A stretch of 36,820 nt of DNA, from assembly GCF_009495355.1 (NCBI RefSeq), contig NZ_VZAD01000071.1, positions 1-36,820 of the forward strand. Reading direction: 5' to 3'. Made by a program: the position numbers and the translations under genes. The DNA is from Segatella copri. GTDB lineage: Bacteria; Bacteroidota; Bacteroidia; Bacteroidales; Bacteroidaceae. How positions within the stretch are numbered: the stretch's first letter is position 1; the number at the start of each line of letters is the position of its first letter. The notes under the pieces are model-generated. The model searched no databases and was not told the DNA's origin. It saw only the letters and a list, made by a program, of their open reading frames with translations. Positions 22,347-32,021 of the stretch are shown piece by piece.

Positions 22347-23999
22347 TTATTTGTAACGGTAGGCAATATTCTTGATTCTCCTCGCTATGTTTCTGGTAGG
22401 ACAACAGACAATGAGATATTTTTTTTGATGATACGACAAGGTATCATAATAGCCTTCTGGTACAATGTATGAGTGTTCTCTGTAAGCCAAGATTCTCTTG
22501 TAAAAAGGAAGAGAATTGAGGTCTTCGTCTTTTAATAAGAGTTTAACTTCTTTAATTTGACAATTAGCCTTGATTTCCAGCACCATTAATTCCTTATGCG
22601 TATTGTAGGTGAAAAATGTCTTTTTTATTTGATTTCTTTTCATTTTTTCTACAATATCTTTTGGAAGAAAGTATAATTTGTCTTTATCGAACAATATCTT
22701 TATACACTTTAAGTATGCGTTGTTCTGTACGAATCCCTGCGCATATTCAAAAGGGCCAAATTTAACAGGCTCTCGTAAGTAATTGTCGAATATACTTGAG
22801 AGTACAGGGTTGGAGGCTGGCCTTATTTGAGGCACAGAGACAATCTCTACTTGGTACGTCTTCAGTTGTTGTAGAATGTATTGATCATTTTTATAGTTTT
22901 CTAATGAATAGTGCAAGACGGGTACGTACATCAAAAGCATGGCGACATTACAGCCTATGGTTAGGCTTTTTTGATATTTATGACTTTTGATGCTTACAAG
23001 TAAGTTTATAACGATTATCGTAGCGATGAATTCTGTATAGAATATCACTCTTGTTTCGGTGGCTCCACTGCCAAATACAGGTATAAATGTGAAAATCCAT
23101 GTCAAGTAAAAATACTTATAGCGATTGAAGTGTTCTTTCCATACAGTTCTCTTCTTATAGAAGGAAAAGAGAGAAACTGCCAACATAAGATATGATACAC
23201 GTAGATGAAGTAAATTAACTCCACCAAATATGATTTTTTGTGTCATTAACTGCCATAAGGAGTCTTGTTGTCCTATACGTTGTATGGTTCCTGGAGATGA
23301 GAGGCAAACGAAGGTTCCTAAAGCATAAAATACCGTACAATAGAATATGGGCGATTTGAATATCTTATGTTTGTGATAGTTAAGGATGCAATATATGATA
23401 AGGGTTAATGTTATGGGAAACGTAATACCTTCGTGTAACCAACCAAAGAAAAACGAGGACATTGACAGGCCTAACATGTATACTGACATGTTTTTCTCTT
23501 TAATATGGTTTAACATGAAAACAAAGCACATGGTTGCTACGGTTGCCCATAAATAGTTGAATAGTGCTGCAAAGAATAAGAATTCATTATGAAATCCCGG
23601 TATAAGCAGAAAAAGCATAGCCGATGTGATGGAAAGTCCAAACAGCGTGTTTTTGCCTTGTGATGCCATTCTTGTAGTCATACAAATTAAGCAACCAAAT
23701 AATATACTGCTTATAACATTGCATGCCTCTTTACCTATTATTCCATCAAATAATTGTATGAAAAAATGTATTATACTTCTTCCGTTGACTACTTGATAGT
23801 GGATGTATTGTGATTCAATAATGTCGAGAATTGATGCTATAGGTCTGTTGTATGACTCGTTGTCGTGAGGCCATACAAATTTATATAATACATCATCAGA
23901 CAACGTTATGGGTGCGAGATGACATAGGATATAGTATAATATTCCTATTGTCAATATATATGCTAATTGATACTTTTGTCCTGCTATTAATCGTTTCAT
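22347..23999 (-). CDS. Polytopic membrane protein, GT-C or DUF6056-like
   Basis: This 550-residue protein has about ten membrane helices over residues 10-380 followed by a soluble tail of roughly 160 residues. The first extracytoplasmic loop has APITLSDDVLYKF, an acidic pair at the place where GT-C transferases keep their catalytic acid. A polyprenyl-phosphate-sugar-dependent transferase in the periplasm is therefore plausible. It overlaps the GtrB-like gene by 4 bp (ATGA), a strong sign of joint function. No GtrA-type flippase is visible nearby. The assignment to GT-C is by topology and motif position only. Confidence 0.65.
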   Translation of the reverse strand: MKRLIAGQKYQLAYILTIGILYYILCHLAPITLSDDVLYKFVWPHDNESYNRPIASILDIIESQYIHYQVVNGRSIIHFFIQLFDGIIGKEACNVISSILFGCLICMTTRMASQGKNTLFGLSITSAMLFLLIPGFHNEFLFFAALFNYLWATVATMCFVFMLNHIKEKNMSVYMLGLSMSSFFFGWLHEGITFPITLTLIIYCILNYHKHKIFKSPIFYCTVFYALGTFVCLSSPGTIQRIGQQDSLWQLMTQKIIFGGVNLLHLRVSYLMLAVSLFSFYKKRTVWKEHFNRYKYFYLTWIFTFIPVFGSGATETRVIFYTEFIATIIVINLLVSIKSHKYQKSLTIGCNVAMLLMYVPVLHYSLENYKNDQYILQQLKTYQVEIVSVPQIRPASNPVLSSIFDNYLREPVKFGPFEYAQGFVQNNAYLKCIKILFDKDKLYFLPKDIVEKMKRNQIKKTFFTYNTHKELMVLEIKANCQIKEVKLLLKDEDLNSLPFYKRILAYREHSYIVPEGYYDTLSYHQKKYLIVCCPTRNIARRIKNIAYRYK

Positions 24000-24925
24000 A
24001 CCCCTTCTTTTTCGTTAATAATATATACGGGTCTGTGTTTTGTTTCTATAAAAATTCTGCCTAAGTATTCTCCAATGATTCCCAAAGAAAGGAGTTGTAT
24101 GCCACCCAAGAAAAGAATGACAATAATGAGCGTAGGGAAACCATGTACAGGTTCACCTAATATGATAGTCTTGAAAAAAATGTAGCACATATAGAAAAAC
24201 GCAGAGATAGACACGATAATCCCCAGTAATGTAGATATCCGCAGAGGAGCAATGGAATAGGATGTGATGCCCTCTATCGCTAAATTGAAAAGCTTGCGAT
24301 AGTTGAAAGATGATGTGCCATTTGTCCTATCCCCTTGTTCAAATTCTACCTCTTTCTTGTTGAATCCTATCCAGCAGTATAGTCCTTTAGTATATCTCTG
24401 AGTTTCGCGAAGTTCTTTCAGTGCGTTGATACATTTTCTGTCAAGCAGGCGGAAGTCGCCGACGTTGGGAAGAATGTCTACGTTTGCGATTTTTTGTAAA
24501 ATCTTATAATAAGTGATGGAAAGTTTTTCTCTCAACCAACTTTCCTTTCCTCTTTTTTTCCTCTTTGCATACACATCGTCATATCCCTGTTCCCAAAGTT
24601 TCAGCATTTTGGGAATAACCTGAATAGGATGTTGTAAGTCTGCATCCATGATGATACAGCAATCTCCGTGTACGTGGTCGAAACCTGCAAGCATGGCATT
24701 CTCCTTGCCAAAGTTGCGAGACAAATGGATGTAGCAGAAGCGTTTGTCTTTTGTTCGGATATCCTTGATGATTTCAAGGGTGTGGTCCCGGCTTCCATCA
24801 TTAATGAGAAGTATCTGCCATAGATATTCGCTATGCTCATTCATAAATGATGCTAAGTTTTGGTAGAGATTTATGAGGTTGCTCTCTTCGTTATAGCAAG
24901 GGATGATGATTGATACTTTTTTCAT
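23996..24925 (-). CDS. GtrB-like polyprenyl-phosphate glycosyltransferase (GT2)
   Basis: This 309-residue enzyme resembles GtrB and dolichyl-phosphate mannose synthase. It would move a sugar from a nucleotide donor onto undecaprenyl phosphate at the inner membrane. It has SIIIPCYNEESNL, LLINDGSRD, HLSRNFGKENAMLAGF and IMDADLQHP (DXD and QHP, about residues 92-100), the family's usual order. Two C-terminal membrane helices (about 230-255 and 265-290) end in the IIGEYLGRIFIETKHRP tail typical of the group. It overlaps genes on both sides by 4 bp, between two polytopic proteins that could be the transferases using its product. Confidence 0.92.
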   Translation of the reverse strand: MKKVSIIIPCYNEESNLINLYQNLASFMNEHSEYLWQILLINDGSRDHTLEIIKDIRTKDKRFCYIHLSRNFGKENAMLAGFDHVHGDCCIIMDADLQHPIQVIPKMLKLWEQGYDDVYAKRKKRGKESWLREKLSITYYKILQKIANVDILPNVGDFRLLDRKCINALKELRETQRYTKGLYCWIGFNKKEVEFEQGDRTNGTSSFNYRKLFNLAIEGITSYSIAPLRISTLLGIIVSISAFFYMCYIFFKTIILGEPVHGFPTLIIVILFLGGIQLLSLGIIGEYLGRIFIETKHRPVYIINEKEGV

Positions 24926-26331
24926 TTGATTACCTCCACGTTTTCTTTATTGATGATCCAAACGCAGTCATATTTCTTTTTGATGCGTTGTGCAAGTTTT
25001 CTGGCTTCTTGTTGTACTTCTGGTGTACGTTCCAAAGTCGTGTCTCTTATTTCTGCAGGCCATTTATAGGCAGTTACTGCCCAAACAGATATTCCCCATC
25101 CTATAGCTTCTTCGGTCGGTACACAGAAAGATGAAAATTTTGGCATATCGTCACGAATCAGGATACAATATACCTTATTTACAGGTTTCTCGGTTTTTCT
25201 TACAATTTCTTCTGCTATACTTTTGCTGGGAAGGGATGTTTGCCATGCCATATACCAATGATGAACGTCGGTGATGATAGCTGCTGTCAAATATAAGAAA
25301 AATAAAGTCTGAAGTTGGGGCTTATTTTTTTGATACTTATGGCATAAATATCCTATGATGATAGCTGCTATACCTAACGAACTATAAGCATTCATAATGC
25401 TCATGCTGATTAATAAATGTGGTGAGGCAACAATGAACAAGACTGCAATCAGCAGCCATATTTGTTTATGATGCCAAATCGTTTTATTCCACCAAATTTT
25501 AACCATAAACGCACAAGACAGAAGTATCGTTAAGAAACCGATATAGAGATTTCTGTTTGGTTTGTTTACGATAGATATATAATCTGCAGCAAACCAAGTA
25601 TAACTGATCCAGTTAACCAGTCCTTTGATTCTGCTATGAATACTGACTACGTCTTCCTCGTAACTGCCATTTTTAATATATGTGTATGGCAATGAAAAGC
25701 GGACAATACAGTATGACAGAGCTATTGCAAAACCGAAGACAAGTTCTTTCCGGCATGTTTTTTTGTCTATTTTGTCAAAAGTAAGTGCCATGATTGGTGG
25801 TACAATGGCCCATGCTAATCCATTGTCTTTGGACAGAACAGACATATAAGTGCAAACAACCCATGCTATGTATTTTTTCTTTCCGTTTATTGTTAAATAC
25901 AAAAAGACAGATAATATTCCCCATAGATGCGAGTAGCTTTGGTTTAAAGCATCACAACTAAGGATGGTTCCCATTGTGCATGGAGATATATAGAAAAATA
26001 GGGTTGCTATGTTTCTTGATGTCTTGTTGAATTCTAAAACTTCAGTAAGTTTGTATATGACAAAGGTGCTACCCATATGTGCCATGAATATCAGTATATG
26101 GTTCAGTGTAGGATAAAGATGGTAGTCTATGGCATTGACATATCCCATGATGGCATCAAAAGGACGCCATGTCATTCCCAAAGGAAATATGTATGTTTGA
26201 TAGTCAAGGGAATAGTTAGGCATAGATAGAGTGGTCCAGTCATCAAATGTTGGCAATATGAGTAATATTGCCCAAAGAATGAAAGGGGCACTTATTATGA
26301 TACCTAAGATATATGGATTTTTATTTCTCAT
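24922..26331 (-). CDS. Polytopic membrane protein, probable GT-C glycosyltransferase
   Basis: This 469-residue protein has about ten to eleven membrane helices and a soluble tail of around 90 residues. The first periplasmic loop has LPTFDDWTTLS, an Asp pair after the first helix as in GT-C enzymes. Its start codon overlaps the PorZ-like gene's stop (TAATG) and its end overlaps the GtrB-like gene by 4 bp. It likely transfers a lipid-linked sugar onto the surface glycan. It has little sequence in common with the other polytopic protein at 22347-23999 beyond topology and the DD motif. Confidence 0.65.
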   Translation of the reverse strand: MRNKNPYILGIIISAPFILWAILLILPTFDDWTTLSMPNYSLDYQTYIFPLGMTWRPFDAIMGYVNAIDYHLYPTLNHILIFMAHMGSTFVIYKLTEVLEFNKTSRNIATLFFYISPCTMGTILSCDALNQSYSHLWGILSVFLYLTINGKKKYIAWVVCTYMSVLSKDNGLAWAIVPPIMALTFDKIDKKTCRKELVFGFAIALSYCIVRFSLPYTYIKNGSYEEDVVSIHSRIKGLVNWISYTWFAADYISIVNKPNRNLYIGFLTILLSCAFMVKIWWNKTIWHHKQIWLLIAVLFIVASPHLLISMSIMNAYSSLGIAAIIIGYLCHKYQKNKPQLQTLFFLYLTAAIITDVHHWYMAWQTSLPSKSIAEEIVRKTEKPVNKVYCILIRDDMPKFSSFCVPTEEAIGWGISVWAVTAYKWPAEIRDTTLERTPEVQQEARKLAQRIKKKYDCVWIINKENVEVIK

Positions 26332-28373
26332 TAATTTATAATTGCGATTTTACATACGACACCTTTGTCTCCTTCTTCAGTTGCAGTCATTACCATATAA
26401 ATACCACTGGCTACTTTTTTACCTTTCAAGTCTGTGCCATTCCATTGGTAAATTCCAGAAGAGCTTTTTCCTTGGTGTACTAAAGTTCCATTAGATGTGA
26501 CTATTTTTATATTGGCATTAAGGGAAAGGCCTGTTATTGTAATAAGGCCAGTATAATCAGGTTTTACAGGATTTGGATAGGCCCAGACATTATCTTTGGT
26601 CATTTCTTCATTGCTGGAATTAGAATCGCTCATGTAGGAGCATAATCCGTTTTCTGTACCGATATAAACTTCACCCGTATCATCATTGATAGCGATAGCT
26701 TCTATATTGTCTGATAATAGTTTGCTATTCGATGTGGTAAAATGGTTTAATTGCTCTAAGTTGTCACTGCTGATAAGATATACTCCATTGTTTTTGGTAC
26801 CAAACCATTTTCTGTTGGCTTTGTCTATAGCAATGCATGAGATGTTTATGCCTGTCAATAGATAGTCAGCATAATTGGTACCATCGTTACGGGGCACTTT
26901 TACCTGGGTAAATACTGGAGAGTCTGCTGTAATCTGATTGCTTTCTAAGAGGAAAGGCCCCTGGTTGGTGCCTATCCATAAGTTCTTGTTTTTGTCTTCT
27001 GCGATGCAGCTTATGCCAAATATGTTACTGATGGTCGTGCCATCTTGATTGGTGATAGAGGTGAATGCCTTAATGACTCCATCATCGGTTTTATTGGTGG
27101 GAAACTGATAGCAGAAGAACGAAGGATTTGCCCAATGGTTATTGACAAACCAAAGCAATCCTCGGCTGTCTATCATCATGCTTTGTAGTGTAGCTAAACT
27201 CTTATTCTTGACTCCGTAAGATTCATATTTCATAAGTTCAGATTTAGATCGAGAAATCCATTCTTGATCTTTACTGTATTCTATTAATGAACTGTTGGGA
27301 GCTTCGCTGTTTAATAACCATAGGTTTCCCGAAGCGTCATATTTGATACCTTGTACAAGTTCATATTCTGCATTATTCTGTAAACCTCCAACGATTTCTA
27401 TAAGAGAATTGGTATGGTTGTAGTGTTTAACAAATTTTCCATCATAGAACTCATAAAGCCCATTTCTACCTCCTGCAAAAACATGCTTGATGTCTAAAGG
27501 ATCATAATCTATACATACGAGATCTTTATATCCCACACCTGTAATGTTGGAGATATTGTCATCTTGATATATGTTCCAATTGTCTTTCCCTAAGATTTGA
27601 ATGCAGGCATCCTTTTGTCCGCCCACATTTCCATTACAAGTATATAATTGATTATTTGCGTATTTTAAAAAACCAAAGTAGTTGTATTTCGGGCCTCCTG
27701 GATTAAGGGTGCTTACGAGTTGTTTTAACTCACTTTTATCTTCTTGTGCTTTAGCAACATAATTTCCAACTTTCTTCCAGTTGTTCTTGTCTAATAAGTT
27801 GCTGGACAGGGATGCGCTATATTTTCCCTTTGCAGAACTGTAAGCATAAATGGTGTTTCCTTCAATTTCGCACCAGTTGACAGGGAAGCCGAGATTGTAG
27901 GTGTCTGTTATCTCGATATCAGTCATATTCAACTTCAAGATACCGAAACCATTACTCACATAGGCATATTTGCCATACATATAGATATCGTTTATGGTTT
28001 TATCCCCTGTGGTTGATGCTGTGTAGTAATCGGAAAGATTGGTTACCTCAAAGTTACTGACATTCATCAAGTCAATATTGAAGTTGCTGTAGATGATAAG
28101 CAGTCTTTTGGCGGTCTTATTGTAAGCGATGCGTTGTATTTTACAATCATTCAGATAGTCTGCCTTACTGAATGTCTGTATACTTTGGTCGTTTTGGTTG
28201 TATACATAGAGGTCGTTAGAGGCCTTAATAAAGAGGAGGTTTCCTGCTTGTTCTATTTCTTGTACATCATGATAGGCCAAGTAAGCTTTCCAATCGCCGA
28301 TGGCGGCAAATGTTGGGATAGTTGTGACCTGAAACATCAGAAACGAAAGGAAAATCAATATTTTTTTATTCAT
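26331..28373 (-). CDS. porZ: PorZ-like beta-propeller protein with type IX secretion CTD
   Basis: The 680-residue protein has a signal peptide (MNKKILIFLSFLMFQ, cleavage near residue 23). Most of residues 25-590 is a two-propeller array of regulator-propeller type blades (WIGTNQGPFLLE, WFGTKNNGVYLI, YIGTENGLC). It ends in a type A sorting domain with YPNPVKPDYTG, SGIYQWNGTDLKGKK and ASGIYMV (about 597-680). The opening IGDWKAYLAYHDVQEI fits PorZ of Porphyromonas. PorZ helps PorU attach anionic LPS to type IX cargo. Here it lies inside a glycosyltransferase cluster, with 1- and 4-bp overlaps to both neighbours. It could be a PorZ paralogue instead; no other por gene is in the window. Confidence 0.7.
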   Translation of the reverse strand: MNKKILIFLSFLMFQVTTIPTFAAIGDWKAYLAYHDVQEIEQAGNLLFIKASNDLYVYNQNDQSIQTFSKADYLNDCKIQRIAYNKTAKRLLIIYSNFNIDLMNVSNFEVTNLSDYYTASTTGDKTINDIYMYGKYAYVSNGFGILKLNMTDIEITDTYNLGFPVNWCEIEGNTIYAYSSAKGKYSASLSSNLLDKNNWKKVGNYVAKAQEDKSELKQLVSTLNPGGPKYNYFGFLKYANNQLYTCNGNVGGQKDACIQILGKDNWNIYQDDNISNITGVGYKDLVCIDYDPLDIKHVFAGGRNGLYEFYDGKFVKHYNHTNSLIEIVGGLQNNAEYELVQGIKYDASGNLWLLNSEAPNSSLIEYSKDQEWISRSKSELMKYESYGVKNKSLATLQSMMIDSRGLLWFVNNHWANPSFFCYQFPTNKTDDGVIKAFTSITNQDGTTISNIFGISCIAEDKNKNLWIGTNQGPFLLESNQITADSPVFTQVKVPRNDGTNYADYLLTGINISCIAIDKANRKWFGTKNNGVYLISSDNLEQLNHFTTSNSKLLSDNIEAIAINDDTGEVYIGTENGLCSYMSDSNSSNEEMTKDNVWAYPNPVKPDYTGLITITGLSLNANIKIVTSNGTLVHQGKSSSGIYQWNGTDLKGKKVASGIYMVMTATEEGDKGVVCKIAIIN

Positions 28374-29269
28374 ATATCTAAATGTATATAATATAATAAC
28401 TTATATATGTTAAACCACAAAACACTTGGTTTATTGCCTGTTAAACGTGATTTTATATGTAAACCAACCCATGGGAAAAGTCTGTTTAATAGTGGTTTTA
28501 CAAATATCATTCGCGTAATTAGTTCAGAATAAGTGATGAGTTTAGAGTAGCCTTTTAGTTCTTTTCTAAATTGATACAATGTTCTACATGCTTCTTCCGT
28601 TTTAAGAATGAAGCGATAGTTTGTTTCATATTCATCCAACAAGATAGGGTTGTTTATATGGGTAATGTGATATCCTTTTTGACAGATGGATTTACCAAAT
28701 AAAACATCTTCATAACCATAGTATTTGAAGTTCTCGTCGAATGGGGTCCTTATTATAATATCTTTGAAAATAAGAAAATTGGTAGTACGAAACTCTTTGT
28801 TTCCTATTTTTTGTCTATGCTTGTAGTTATGCTGTTTTTCGCATTTCTTTTCATATTTGTAACGTAGGTTGTCTTTGAGTGTGATAGGGTTTCCGCCGAT
28901 TTTAAGACCTCCGACTATTACATTTCCCTTTGAAAGCATATAGTTTCTTATGAAATCAGAATTATCTAACTTTAAGTCACTGTCAAGAAACAGTAACCAA
29001 AGATACTTGGCTTCTTTAGCTAAGAAATTTCGGATGGCTGCTCGGCCTATATTTTCTTTCCTTTCAATATATCGGCAATTATCCAGCCCGTTGATTTCGC
29101 AGTTCTTCTCAATGGTATTTTTGTCGGTAGAGCCATCATCGGCAACCAGAATCTCGTATTCTAAATCATTCGTGGACGACAATATTGATGCTTGAGCCTG
29201 TAAGTCTCTTACAAGCTCAAGGCATTCATTGTTATATGTAGGAATCAATATCGATAGCGAGTTGATCAT
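28370..29269 (-). CDS. GT2 family glycosyltransferase
   Basis: This 299-residue GT-A enzyme starts SLSILIPTYNNE and has ILVADDGSTD (about residues 40-50) and LFLDSDLKL (DXD near 96). The later part has DENFKYYGYEDVLFG, where the GYED phrase is a typical acceptor-side motif of this group. The N-terminal reading frame begins at the overlap with the acyltransferase gene (4 bp), and its stop overlaps the PorZ-like start by 4 bp. It is likely to add a sugar of the same glycan. Confidence 0.9.
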   Translation of the reverse strand: MINSLSILIPTYNNECLELVRDLQAQASILSSTNDLEYEILVADDGSTDKNTIEKNCEINGLDNCRYIERKENIGRAAIRNFLAKEAKYLWLLFLDSDLKLDNSDFIRNYMLSKGNVIVGGLKIGGNPITLKDNLRYKYEKKCEKQHNYKHRQKIGNKEFRTTNFLIFKDIIIRTPFDENFKYYGYEDVLFGKSICQKGYHITHINNPILLDEYETNYRFILKTEEACRTLYQFRKELKGYSKLITYSELITRMIFVKPLLNRLFPWVGLHIKSRLTGNKPSVLWFNIYKLLYYIHLDI

Positions 29270-30333
29270 TTGATGTATTTTTTGAGGTAATTACTACAGG
29301 GTGTTACCAGAAATTTCTTTGCCATCCATGATGTGAGGATGGTGAGGGTCAATGCTATTATTAACTTGTACTCCCAATAGGGGTTATCAATACCGAACAT
29401 CCTTATGAAGATGCTTTGCACGATACGAAAGCAAAGGCTGTGACATATGAATATCTCAAAACTGATGCTACCCAACCATAATAATGCCTTATGATGGAAT
29501 AGGCGGGTGAGCCATCCCTTGCCCTGATCGGAAGCTACGAAATAGAAAATGCTTACGACAGCTGGCAACCAATAAAGGGCAGCACAACGGAAGTTGGGAT
29601 TAGTATAGATAGAAAGGTAATACATCCCTGCCGACAAGAGGACGATGGCTACATCTGCTATATGTGCCTGCCATGTACTAAATTGGGTAGTGATGAGCGC
29701 ATAAACTTGTTTCCCCTTTTCTGAACGATAGAATCGATAGAGTAAGATGCCCAAACAGAAGTCTATCATGCGAAAGGGTGGGGCTGCGTAAATATAGTCA
29801 GCCGATTTGTCTTCTTTTATTATCATTGTTAGGGCGATATATGCCATCATGTAGATAATAAAGATTACCAGTGGTAATGCTTTTTTTCTTTGCATCAACC
29901 ATCGGTATAGATACTTGAAAAGGAAATAGTAGATAATCAGGTCGGATAGAAACCACGTAGGTCCATTGAGACCTCCCATGAATTCATGGATAGGTATCCA
30001 ACACTGTAGTAAGAACGTGTGAGCTACGGTCTGATACCAAGGACCGAGAAGCCCCAATCGGTTGTCCAAGGGTATTATGATAGCTATAACCAACAGGTGG
30101 AGCGGATAAAGTTTGAAGATGCGTGAAAGAAAGAATTTTTTATTGCTCATCTCTTCTTTCACTAATCTTTCACCATAGCTCAGTGATAATACGAATCCAC
30201 TGATGATGAAAAATATGACCACAGCATATTCTCCTAAGTAGTCGTTGCAAGCTTGGGAGATGGGAAGTGTGGCATGCGACATCACTATCATTAAGATAAG
30301 AATGAATCGTAAGGAGTTGAGGGTTCTGATCAT
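29266..30333 (-). CDS. Acyltransferase 3 family membrane protein (OafA-like)
   Basis: This 355-residue membrane protein has about ten helices. The start RTLNSLRFILILMIVMSHAT has the Arg and His of the Acyl_transf_3 family, followed by the VIFFIISGFVLSLSYG segment that is typical of it. Such proteins usually move acetyl or other acyl groups onto sugars of LPS O-antigen or exopolysaccharide. It is the first gene of the glycan cluster; the 40-bp gap after rdgB holds no clear promoter, so read-through from the leuS-yitT-rdgB run is likely. Confidence 0.88.
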   Translation of the reverse strand: MIRTLNSLRFILILMIVMSHATLPISQACNDYLGEYAVVIFFIISGFVLSLSYGERLVKEEMSNKKFFLSRIFKLYPLHLLVIAIIIPLDNRLGLLGPWYQTVAHTFLLQCWIPIHEFMGGLNGPTWFLSDLIIYYFLFKYLYRWLMQRKKALPLVIFIIYMMAYIALTMIIKEDKSADYIYAAPPFRMIDFCLGILLYRFYRSEKGKQVYALITTQFSTWQAHIADVAIVLLSAGMYYLSIYTNPNFRCAALYWLPAVVSIFYFVASDQGKGWLTRLFHHKALLWLGSISFEIFICHSLCFRIVQSIFIRMFGIDNPYWEYKLIIALTLTILTSWMAKKFLVTPCSNYLKKYIK

Positions 30334-30373
30334 TTCTTGTTATCGTCTGTTGTATTTATTCCGCAGGGTGACC

Positions 30374-30985
30374 TTATTTCTTCTTCAAGTATTCTACCAA
30401 CTTGGCTACTGCGCGTGCTCTATGGCTGATGCCGTTCTTGATTTCTTCGCCCAATTCAGCAAAACTCTTGTTGTAGCCTTCTGGTACGAAGATAGGGTCG
30501 TAACCGAAACCTTCTGTGCCGTGTTTCTCGGTGGCGATGCTGCCGTTTACGATGCCTTCGAACTGGTGGATCTTCTTGATGCTGGTACAGCCACAAGGAC
30601 ACACATCCTGCTTCTCTATATAGCAGATGACGGTACGGAAACGGGCTTTGCGGTTCTCTTTTCCATTGAGTTCGCGTAGGAGTTTTGACATGTTGGCCTC
30701 GCTGTCGTGGTCGGTTCCTTCTGCATATCGGGCACTGTGAACTCCCGGTGCTCCGTCTAAGGCCTCTACTTCCAGTCCTGTGTCGTCGGCAAAGCAACTG
30801 ACGTGGTAATGGTCGTATATGTATTGAGCCTTCTGCAGGGCATTCTCTTCTAAGGTGCTGCCTGTTTCGGGAATGTCTGCTTCACAGCCTATCTCTTTCA
30901 GCGATACTACTTCGTATTGGCTGCCTAAGATGTCGCGTATTTCTTGTAGTTTGTGCTGATTGTTGGTTGCAAAAACTATTTTCAT
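30374..30985 (-). CDS. rdgB: Non-canonical purine NTP pyrophosphatase (RdgB/HAM1)
   Basis: This 203-residue enzyme hydrolyses ITP, dITP and XTP to monophosphates, keeping damaged purines out of DNA and RNA. Family motifs seen are [12 protein letters not shown] (residues 4-15), [20 protein letters not shown] (about 65-85), [13 protein letters not shown] and ISHRARA near the end. The length is standard. It is 80 bp downstream of yitT across a repeat-rich gap, and 40 bp upstream of the acyltransferase gene. Confidence 0.96.
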   Translation of the reverse strand: MKIVFATNNQHKLQEIRDILGSQYEVVSLKEIGCEADIPETGSTLEENALQKAQYIYDHYHVSCFADDTGLEVEALDGAPGVHSARYAEGTDHDSEANMSKLLRELNGKENRKARFRTVICYIEKQDVCPCGCTSIKKIHQFEGIVNGSIATEKHGTEGFGYDPIFVPEGYNKSFAELGEEIKNGISHRARAVAKLVEYLKKK

Positions 30986-30992
30986 TTCTATT

Positions 30993-31058
30993 AGTGTTTA
31001 ATGTTTAGTGTTTAATGTTTATTTACTTAGCAGATAGGCATAAACTCTAAACACCAAA
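30993..31058. repeat. Tandem and inverted repeat in the yitT-rdgB gap
   Basis: AGTGTTTAATGTTT occurs twice in tandem (30993-31006 and 31007-31020). The sequence 31004-31021 also forms an inverted repeat with 31041-31058 (15 of 18 positions). In the leftward transcript this makes an AT-rich hairpin between yitT and rdgB, possibly a processing or attenuation point. Confidence 0.6.
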
Positions 31059-31066
31059 CTTTTCAA

Positions 31067-32020
31067 TTACTTTATCTTTTGAATATCTTTCTCTTTGATT
31101 TTCACTTTCATCTCGTCGAATCCTTCTCCATAGACACCGATGACGGAGCTTTGGCTTACGAAGGCATTGGGGTCGATGATTTTGACGATGCGGAAGATGG
31201 TTACACTCTCGTTCTTCTTGGCCAGAATACAGAGCACCTTCATCTCGTCGCCTGTGTACCAGCCATGGCCGTCGAGGATTGTTACGCCATGATCCATCTG
31301 TGTGCCGATGGCATTGGCTATCTCTTGATATTTCTTGCTGAATATCATGAACTGCACACTCTCTCGCTGGGCGTTCATCACATAGTCGAGTACCAGATTC
31401 TCTATCACCATCGTACAGAGACCGAACACTACTTTCCTGACGGCATCTATCGTCGTGAAGTCGGGCTTGGCATTGAAGACGAAGAATGAACTGCCTACAA
31501 TTACCAGGTCGACGAAGATGAGCACTCGTCCCAACGAGATGTTGTGATACTTGTTGACGATGGCTGCTATGATGTCGGTGCCTCCTGTGCTACCATTGTG
31601 CAAGAATACGATGGCAAGCGATAGACCCGTGAAGCAGCAACCGATGATGAGCGACATGAAGTCCTGTCCTGGTCCTAATATCTGTATCAACTCGCCATGA
31701 GGACCCATCAGGGAGTCTTGTGCCAAAGCCAACAGTACCGAGAGCATGCCGATGGCGTAGATGGTTTTCACCATGAACTTAAGTCCCAATATCTTCAGCG
31801 CTGCTACCAACAGAATGGCATTGATAATAAAATAAGAAAAGTAGATGGGGATGCCTGTTCCGTAGTAGATGACGGCAGCGACACCGGTGACACCTCCTGT
31901 CACGATTTGGTAAGGTAACAGGAAGAGAGTCCATCCGAATGTATACAGCATGAGTCCAAGGGTTATGTAAAAATAATCCTTGAACTCATTTTTTATTTTT
32001 GGACTGATTGCTATTTGCAT
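31067..32020 (-). CDS. YitT family membrane protein with DUF2179 domain
   Basis: This 317-residue protein has about five to six membrane helices (residues 15-220) with the YitT-family glycine-rich pieces LPYQIVTGGVTGVAAVIYYG and FLHNGSTGGTDIIAAIVNKY. A soluble DUF2179 domain follows (about 230-315) with HGVTILDGHGWYTG. A small-molecule or metabolite transport role is assumed for the family, not shown. It begins one base after leuS, so it is co-transcribed. Confidence 0.9.
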   Translation of the reverse strand: MQIAISPKIKNEFKDYFYITLGLMLYTFGWTLFLLPYQIVTGGVTGVAAVIYYGTGIPIYFSYFIINAILLVAALKILGLKFMVKTIYAIGMLSVLLALAQDSLMGPHGELIQILGPGQDFMSLIIGCCFTGLSLAIVFLHNGSTGGTDIIAAIVNKYHNISLGRVLIFVDLVIVGSSFFVFNAKPDFTTIDAVRKVVFGLCTMVIENLVLDYVMNAQRESVQFMIFSKKYQEIANAIGTQMDHGVTILDGHGWYTGDEMKVLCILAKKNESVTIFRIVKIIDPNAFVSQSSVIGVYGEGFDEMKVKIKEKDIQKIK

Positions 32021-32021
32021 A

